The translations under genes were made by a program, and so were the position numbers. From SIG607 sp045648445 (GTDB lineage Bacteria > Bacillota > Clostridia > Oscillospirales > Acutalibacteraceae): a stretch of 17,640 nucleotides of DNA. Positions 12,725-17,640 of this stretch are shown here, one piece after another (position 1 is the stretch's first letter; every line of letters begins with the position of its first letter). The notes under the pieces were generated by a model. The model searched no databases, was not told the origin of the DNA, and saw only the letters and a list, made by a program, of their open reading frames with translations. Location of the stretch: the NCBI GenBank assembly GCA_045648445.1, contig JAZRNY010000038.1:1-17640 (forward strand). Direction: 5' to 3'.

Positions 12725-14086
12725 ATGGCGGAAAGAACAATAGCGGCAATAGCAACCCCTCTGGGTGAGGGCGGAATTGGTATCGTTCGTATTTCGGGCG
12801 AAAAATCTGCGGAGATTGCCGATAAAGTGTTTTTTAGCGCGTCAGGCAAAAAAATAAGCGAAATAAAAGGCTATACCGCCCTTTTTGGCGAAATCAAAAA
12901 GGATGGCGCAAGGCTGGACGAAGCGGTTGCGCTACGCTTTACTTCGCCTAAAAGTTATACCGGCGAAGACGTTGTTGAACTTTCGGTTCACGGAGGAGCC
13001 CTTATGGTTAAAGAGGTTCTTCGTGCCGTACTTGATGCAGGCGCTTGTCTTGCCGGCGCGGGTGAATTTACAAAACGCGCATTTTTAAACGGCAAACTTG
13101 ACCTTATTAAAGCAGAAAGTGTTATGAGTCTTATTTCGGCTCAAAACACAAGCGAACTAAAACTGGCAAGAAGTGTTCATGCAGGCGGTGTAACGGGACA
13201 ACTTTCTCTAATTGAAAAGGAACTTGTATCAAGCGCCGCAACAATAGCGGCATATTGCGATTATCCCGAAGAAGATATCGGCGAAATTGATACTAAAACA
13301 TTTAAAAGCGAACTTACTAAAGTTAAAAATGCACTTTCGAAAATGCTTAGCGAATACGACGTAGGTAGAATTTTAAGGGAAGGCGTTGAAACGGTAATAG
13401 TAGGCAGTCCAAACGTTGGAAAATCAACCCTTATGAATTTGCTTACCGGTATTAACCGTTCAATAGTAACCAGTGTTGCAGGCACAACCCGTGACGTAAT
13501 TGAAGATACGGTTATGCTTGGAGAAATTCCGTTGCGACTTGCCGATACTGCAGGTATAAGGGAAAGCGATGACGAGGTTGAATCACATGGTATAGCCCTT
13601 GCGCGACAGCGTTTAAACTACAGTCAACTTGTTTTTGCGGTTTTTGACTGTTCAAAACCCGTTACAAATGAAGACAGGGCTTTACTTAACGAATGTAAAG
13701 ATAAACCAACAATAGTTATATTTAACCAATGCGATAAAGGCTGTGTTTTTGAGGAAGATTTTGCAAAAGGATACGAAATAATTAAAATGTCGGCTAAAAA
13801 CGGCGACGGATACGATGCGTTAATATCTGCCGTTGCACGTGTTACCAAAACCGAAAATTTGAGTCCCGACAGCGCGGTGCTTATAAGCGAAAGACAACGG
13901 GATTTGGCAAACAGGGCGTATATGGCAGTAAGCGAAGCCTTAACGGCTATCGAAAACTCAGTCACGCCCGATGCAATAGGTGTTTTGGTGGATGACGCCT
14001 TAACTGCCCTTTATGAAATGACTGGAAAAAGAGTGACCGAAACGGTTACCGAAGAAATATTTAAAAAATTCTGCGTAGGTAAATAG
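12725..14086 (+). CDS. mnmE: tRNA modification GTPase MnmE
   Basis: 453 residues, full length. With MnmG it installs the (carboxymethyl)aminomethyl group on U34 of certain tRNAs in the cytosol. The N-terminal folate-binding domain is followed by helical parts that flank an inserted G domain: G1 GSPNVGKST (227-235), G2 GTTRD (253-257), G3 DTAG (274-277), G4 NQCD (334-337) and G5 SAK (356-358). The C-terminus ends CVGK with the conserved cysteine C450. The G4 lysine of the usual NKxD is replaced by glutamine. It has an AAGGTGG site upstream and its own promoter. It is first in an operon with a YD-like membrane protein gene, mnmG and rsmG, and the upstream yidC/jag genes often found beside it are replaced by divergent spoIIE. 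Confidence 0.97.
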   Translation: MAERTIAAIATPLGEGGIGIVRISGEKSAEIADKVFFSASGKKISEIKGYTALFGEIKKDGARLDEAVALRFTSPKSYTGEDVVELSVHGGALMVKEVLRAVLDAGACLAGAGEFTKRAFLNGKLDLIKAESVMSLISAQNTSELKLARSVHAGGVTGQLSLIEKELVSSAATIAAYCDYPEEDIGEIDTKTFKSELTKVKNALSKMLSEYDVGRILREGVETVIVGSPNVGKSTLMNLLTGINRSIVTSVAGTTRDVIEDTVMLGEIPLRLADTAGIRESDDEVESHGIALARQRLNYSQLVFAVFDCSKPVTNEDRALLNECKDKPTIVIFNQCDKGCVFEEDFAKGYEIIKMSAKNGDGYDALISAVARVTKTENLSPDSAVLISERQRDLANRAYMAVSEALTAIENSVTPDAIGVLVDDALTALYEMTGKRVTETVTEEIFKKFCVGK

Positions 14087-14098
14087 GAGGAAACTAAA

Positions 14099-14887
14099 AT
14101 GTCAGAATACGGATTTAAAGTGAACGAAGAAATCGAAGCCGGAAAAAAGGTTCAAAGAAAGTCTAAAAAGAAAAAAGGCGCACCCGCTATAGTAAAGGGT
14201 TTTGCGGTTCTTTTGGTGCTTGCCATTGTGGGTATAGTTTTTTGCGCAACCGTTCCCGTATGCAAGGTGGAAATAGTTGAAACCTGCGAAATTAAGGGAA
14301 CCGATGAAAACCTGCAAATTGATCATTATAACGCTAAAGGCCTTGTTGAAAAAAAGGTATTCTATTATATGGGTGTTGAAAACGGATATACCGTTTGCAC
14401 CTACGATAAAAACGGCAATATATTAAAAGAAGAATCAACCTTTCAGGGTATTTTTACCGATTCAACCACTTACATTTACACCCGTTCAAAACTCACCCGT
14501 ATCGAAACAAGAGATGCAACAGGCAAACTTATCGGCAGTTCCGAAATGCAGTATAATAAGGATGGAACTCTTGCCTTAAAAATTGTTTACGATGAAGAAA
14601 ACAATCCCATTGCGCAGTATACGTATAGTTTTATTGCAGGAAGACTTGTTAAAGAAGAAATTCTTCATATTGCAAATAACTATACCGAAGAAATCACCTA
14701 TACCTACGAAGGTCAATTTATGACCAACGAAGTAAAAAAATCCGAAAGAAGCGAAAAGGTTACTATTTACACCTATGATGACAGCGGTAAAGTATTGACC
14801 AGAAACGTTAAAAACGGTGAGTATATAGTACATACCTACTCCTATAAAGAAGTAAAGGTTCCTGTTTTCAAAAAAAATAAAGTATGA
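14099..14887 (+). CDS. Membrane-anchored YD-repeat-like protein of unknown function
   Basis: 262 residues. A Lys-rich cytosolic N-terminus (KKVQRKSKKKKG) precedes one membrane helix at about 31-52; the rest should lie outside the cell. The exposed part consists of repeated beta-hairpin-like units such as YDKNGNILKEE, RDATGKLIG, YNKDGTLALK, YDEENNPIAQYTY and YDDSGKVLTRN, resembling degenerate YD/RHS-type repeats. No catalytic motif is visible. It has a perfect AGGAGG site overlapping the mnmE stop region and ends with an ATGA overlap into mnmG, so it is a real and co-transcribed gene. Its role in or beside a tRNA-modification operon is unknown. Confidence 0.85.
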   Translation: MSEYGFKVNEEIEAGKKVQRKSKKKKGAPAIVKGFAVLLVLAIVGIVFCATVPVCKVEIVETCEIKGTDENLQIDHYNAKGLVEKKVFYYMGVENGYTVCTYDKNGNILKEESTFQGIFTDSTTYIYTRSKLTRIETRDATGKLIGSSEMQYNKDGTLALKIVYDEENNPIAQYTYSFIAGRLVKEEILHIANNYTEEITYTYEGQFMTNEVKKSERSEKVTIYTYDDSGKVLTRNVKNGEYIVHTYSYKEVKVPVFKKNKV

Positions 14888-16770
14888 TAACTTATAATGC
14901 AGAAAATTACGACGTTGCCGTAATCGGCGGCGGTCACGCAGGTGTTGAAGCGGCGCTGTCAAGTGCAAAACTTGGGGTAAAAACAGTAATGTTTTCGGTT
15001 ACTCTTGACTGGATAGGCAATTTGCCATGTAATCCGTCTATCGGCGGAACAGCAAAAGGCCATCTTGTAAGAGAACTTGACGCCCTTGGCGGTGAAATGG
15101 GAAAAGCCGCCGATAAAAATACTATTCAAAGCCGTATGCTTAATCGCGGAAAAGGCCCTGCAGTACATTCACTCAGAGCGCAAATAGACAGAAGAAATTA
15201 TTCTGCCTATATGAAACACGCTGTTGAAAAACAAGAAAATCTTGACGTTAAACAGGCTGAAATAATAGACGTAGTTAAAAACGGAGAAGATTGGGAAGTG
15301 ACTACAAAACTCGGCGCAAAATATACCGTAAAGGCGGTTATTCTTGCAACGGGAACCTTCCTTGGCGGAAAAATATACGTTGGCGAAGTGAATTACAACA
15401 GCGGTCCTGACGGACTTGCTCCTTCACTTGACCTTGTGACCTCTCTTAAAAAGTTGGGTCTTCCTTTGCGCCGTTTTAAAACGGGTACTCCTGCCAGAGT
15501 TGATAGAGCAAGTATTGATTTTTCGAAACTGGAAGTGCAGTACGGCGACAGCGAAATTACGCCTTTTAGTTTTTCTACCGACCCCGAAACGATAGATAAT
15601 ACGGCGGTTTGTCATATTGCCTATACTAACAGCGATACCGAACGCGTTATACGGGATAATCTTGACCGTTCACCTCTTTATGCAGGTGATATCGAAGGCG
15701 TAGGCCCAAGATACTGTCCAAGTATTGAAGATAAAATAGTGCGTTTTGCCGATAAAAAGCGCCATCTTTTATTTATTGAACCTTGCGGTAAAGAAACCGA
15801 AGAACTCTATCTTCAGGGAATGTCTTCTTCACTTCCCGAAGAGGTTCAAATTCAGTTTTATAAAACTATAAAGGGTTTTGAAAATATAAAAATAATGCGT
15901 AACGCGTATGCAATAGAGTATGACTGTATCGACCCTATGTGCCTTTCCTATACCCTTGAAATAAAGGGTCATGACGGACTTTACGGCGCAGGTCAGTTTA
16001 ACGGTTCGTCGGGTTATGAGGAAGCGGCTGTTCAAGGTTTTGTAGCAGGTGTTAACGCGGCGCTTAAAATTAAGGGCGAAGAACCCGTTACCTTTTCGCG
16101 TACCGAAAGTTACATAGGCACCTTGATTGATGACCTTGTGACAAAGGGTTGTTCCGACCCCTATAGAATGATGACAAGCCGAAGCGAATACCGTCTTCTT
16201 TTGCGTCAGGACAATGCCGATGAAAGACTTATGCCAACAGGCAGAAAATTAGGTCTTATAAGCGATGTCGAATGGGAAAACTTTTTAACAAGAAAAGAAC
16301 AAAAAGAAAGGGAGATAGAGCGACTAAAATCGACCACTATTGCCCCTAACGATAAACTTAACGAGTATTTGGAAAGCGTAGGCACAGCCCCTATGACTAC
16401 GGGACTGAAACTCAGCGAACTTATTAAAAGACCGCAGGTGACATACGACGGACTTGCGCCCTTTGATAAAGAAAGACCCGTACTTCAAATCCCCGTTAGA
16501 GAAAAAATTGAAACCGAAATCAAGTACGAAGGCTATATTGCCCGTCAACAGTCTGCCGTTGATGAAATGTTAAGGCTTGAAAAGAAAAAAATACCCGAAA
16601 ATATTGATTATTCAAAGGTTGGTTCTTTGCGTCTTGAAGCGGTAGAAAAACTTAACAAGGTAAGACCTAAAAGTATCGGACAGGCTTCGCGTATTTCGGG
16701 CGTTAGCCCTGCTGATTTGTCGGTGCTTATAATTTATCTTGAAAAAAATAAAAACGGAGAAAATTTATGA
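14884..16770 (+). CDS. mnmG: tRNA uridine-5-carboxymethylaminomethyl synthesis enzyme MnmG
   Basis: 628 residues, normal length. This FAD-dependent partner of MnmE makes the wobble-uridine modification from methylene-tetrahydrofolate. The FAD-binding GGGHAG is at 15-20, CNPSIGG with catalytic-type C49 follows, and the second conserved cysteine C278 is in YCPSIEDK. The ATG overlaps the preceding stop (ATGA) and has no Shine-Dalgarno sequence, so translation likely depends on re-initiation from the upstream gene. It overlaps rsmG by ATGA as well. Confidence 0.97.
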   Translation: MITYNAENYDVAVIGGGHAGVEAALSSAKLGVKTVMFSVTLDWIGNLPCNPSIGGTAKGHLVRELDALGGEMGKAADKNTIQSRMLNRGKGPAVHSLRAQIDRRNYSAYMKHAVEKQENLDVKQAEIIDVVKNGEDWEVTTKLGAKYTVKAVILATGTFLGGKIYVGEVNYNSGPDGLAPSLDLVTSLKKLGLPLRRFKTGTPARVDRASIDFSKLEVQYGDSEITPFSFSTDPETIDNTAVCHIAYTNSDTERVIRDNLDRSPLYAGDIEGVGPRYCPSIEDKIVRFADKKRHLLFIEPCGKETEELYLQGMSSSLPEEVQIQFYKTIKGFENIKIMRNAYAIEYDCIDPMCLSYTLEIKGHDGLYGAGQFNGSSGYEEAAVQGFVAGVNAALKIKGEEPVTFSRTESYIGTLIDDLVTKGCSDPYRMMTSRSEYRLLLRQDNADERLMPTGRKLGLISDVEWENFLTRKEQKEREIERLKSTTIAPNDKLNEYLESVGTAPMTTGLKLSELIKRPQVTYDGLAPFDKERPVLQIPVREKIETEIKYEGYIARQQSAVDEMLRLEKKKIPENIDYSKVGSLRLEAVEKLNKVRPKSIGQASRISGVSPADLSVLIIYLEKNKNGENL

Positions 16771-17483
16771 TAGATTTTCCTATTGCTGAAATTTTACCTG
16801 AAATTGAAAAGTTCGGCATAAAACTTAGCGATAAGCAGATTAACAATCTTAATATTTATGCAAATTTGCTTACCCAGTGGAACGAAAAAATGAACCTTAC
16901 CGCCATAACAGACCCTTATGAAGTGGTGTTTAAGCATTTTTACGATTGCATTTTGTTTTTTAAATACGTTGACCTGCCCGAAAAATCTAAAATAATAGAC
17001 GTTGGAACGGGAGCAGGGTTTCCCGGTATGGTTTTAAAAATAGTTCGAGAAGATATAGAGTTAACACTTCTCGACGGGCTTAATAAACGCCTTGTATTTT
17101 TGCAAGAGGTTCTTAATAAATTGGGACTCAAGGCAAATATCGTTCATTTAAGGGCGGAAGAGGGCGGTAAAAAGGCTGAACTCAGGGAACAGTATGACTT
17201 TGCAGTGGCAAGGGCGGTGGCAAATATGAATTTGCTTAGCGAATACTGTTTGCCATACGTAAAAAAGGGTGGAAGTTTTGTTGCCCTTAAAGGACCCAGC
17301 GGAAAAGACGAAGTCCAAAATGCGCAAAAAGCCATAAGCATTTTAGGTGGTAAAGTAACAGACGTTATAGAATTCGACCACGAAAAACTCGGTGGACGAA
17401 GCGTGGTAAAGGTACTTAAAAAAACCGAAACTCCGCCTAAATATCCAAGGCCTTCTGCAAAAATTTCGAAACAACCACTTTAA
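16767..17483 (+). CDS. rsmG: 16S rRNA (guanine-N7)-methyltransferase RsmG
   Basis: 238 residues. It transfers a methyl group from S-adenosylmethionine to N7 of G527 (E. coli numbering) in 16S rRNA of the small subunit. Motif NLTAI (43-47), the SAM-binding motif IIDVGTGAGFPG (76-87), VARAVANM (147-154) and LKGPS (174-178) are characteristic. The start overlaps the mnmG stop as ATGA, with GGAGA about 9 nt upstream. It is last in the operon, followed by the terminator at 17564-17600. The C-terminal tail after KVLKKT is basic and proline-rich, as in many homologues. Confidence 0.96.
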   Translation: MIDFPIAEILPEIEKFGIKLSDKQINNLNIYANLLTQWNEKMNLTAITDPYEVVFKHFYDCILFFKYVDLPEKSKIIDVGTGAGFPGMVLKIVREDIELTLLDGLNKRLVFLQEVLNKLGLKANIVHLRAEEGGKKAELREQYDFAVARAVANMNLLSEYCLPYVKKGGSFVALKGPSGKDEVQNAQKAISILGGKVTDVIEFDHEKLGGRSVVKVLKKTETPPKYPRPSAKISKQPL

Positions 17484-17563
17484 AACAAAAAACTCGCAGT
17501 AACGGGAGTTGTTCTTAGGGATAAAATGCCTAAAAAAGCAAATTTTTGCGTTCTAATGTGTTA

Positions 17564-17604
17564 AAAAGCCGTGGTATGCGTCAGCATTACCACGGCTTTT
17601 CGCC
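17564..17604. terminator. Bidirectional intrinsic terminator after rsmG
   Basis: A 13-bp stem AAAAGCCGTGGTA (17564-17576) pairs with TACCACGGCTTTT (17588-17600). It is extended by TGC/GCA (17577-17579 with 17584-17586), a bulged T and a GTCA tetraloop. T-rich tails occur on both strands, so it can end the mnmE operon and a convergent minus-strand gene. Confidence 0.85.
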
Positions 17605-17606
17605 TT

Positions 17607-17639
17607 TTATTCCACTAAAAATTTATCTTTTTTAGGTGC
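17607..17639 (-). CDS. Possible C-terminal end of a convergent gene (partial)
   Basis: Reading the minus strand from the window edge gives APKKDKFLVE followed by TAA at 17609-17607, with the bidirectional terminator starting a few bases later. The arrangement fits the 3' end of a convergent gene whose body lies beyond the window. Ten codons are too few to identify it; the other two minus-strand frames stop sooner. Confidence 0.35.
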   Translation of the reverse strand, partial: APKKDKFLVE

Positions 17640-17640
17640 A

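Noticed and set aside
17484..17560. Small hairpins after rsmG (AACTC/GAGTT, TTAGG/CCTAA, GCAAA/TTTGC)
   Set aside because: Each stem has only five pairs in AT-rich sequence, with no T run; likely chance.

Overview
The window reads as chromosome of a low-GC, endospore-forming member of the Clostridia, probably an uncultured anaerobe. Two sporulation genes (spoIID, spoIIE) and the clostridial style of the transporters and housekeeping genes support this; the exact family cannot be fixed from the sequence alone. All genes use the standard code, mostly with strong AGGAGG-type ribosome binding sites.

Layout. Positions 1-431 hold no gene. They contain two separate mosaics of short hairpins (about 41-143 and 227-421) on either side of a strong terminator-like hairpin (155-189). 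Positions 432-4160 (minus strand) form a tight operon: an unknown 8-TM membrane protein, a DUF5058 membrane protein, a second unknown membrane protein and an N-terminally anchored M20 metallopeptidase. This looks like an uncharacterised two-component permease coupled to a peptidase. spoIID (plus strand) diverges from this operon across a 59-bp gap that appears to carry a sigma-E-like promoter. Positions 5145-9056 (minus strand) form a second compact operon: an orphan PTS EIIC-like permease (PfoR family), endonuclease III, pyridoxal/pyridoxamine kinase and a MATE exporter. The MATE gene converges with spoIID and overlaps its 3' end by 8 bp.

Next comes a monocistronic GH16 glycoside hydrolase (minus strand) with a clear sigma-A promoter and its own terminator. 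Its N-terminus seems to begin at an ACG codon, upstream of the first ATG. spoIIE (minus strand) follows; its promoter has the -10/-35 spacing of 21 bp and the Spo0A-box-like sequence typical of Spo0A-activated promoters. spoIIE diverges from a plus-strand operon mnmE - membrane-anchored YD-repeat-like protein - mnmG - rsmG (tRNA wobble-uridine modification and 16S rRNA m7G methylation). This is the cluster often found next to the replication origin, here with an unrelated gene inserted. A bidirectional terminator ends the window, with the probable last codons of a convergent minus-strand gene behind it.

Most interesting: (i) the two hairpin-mosaic elements at the left end, (ii) the DUF5058 / membrane partner / M20 module, (iii) the GH16 gene with an apparent non-AUG or lost start codon, an internal tandem duplication and a palindrome over its ribosome binding site, (iv) the Spo0A-type spoIIE promoter, and (v) the YD-like gene inside the mnmE-mnmG-rsmG operon.
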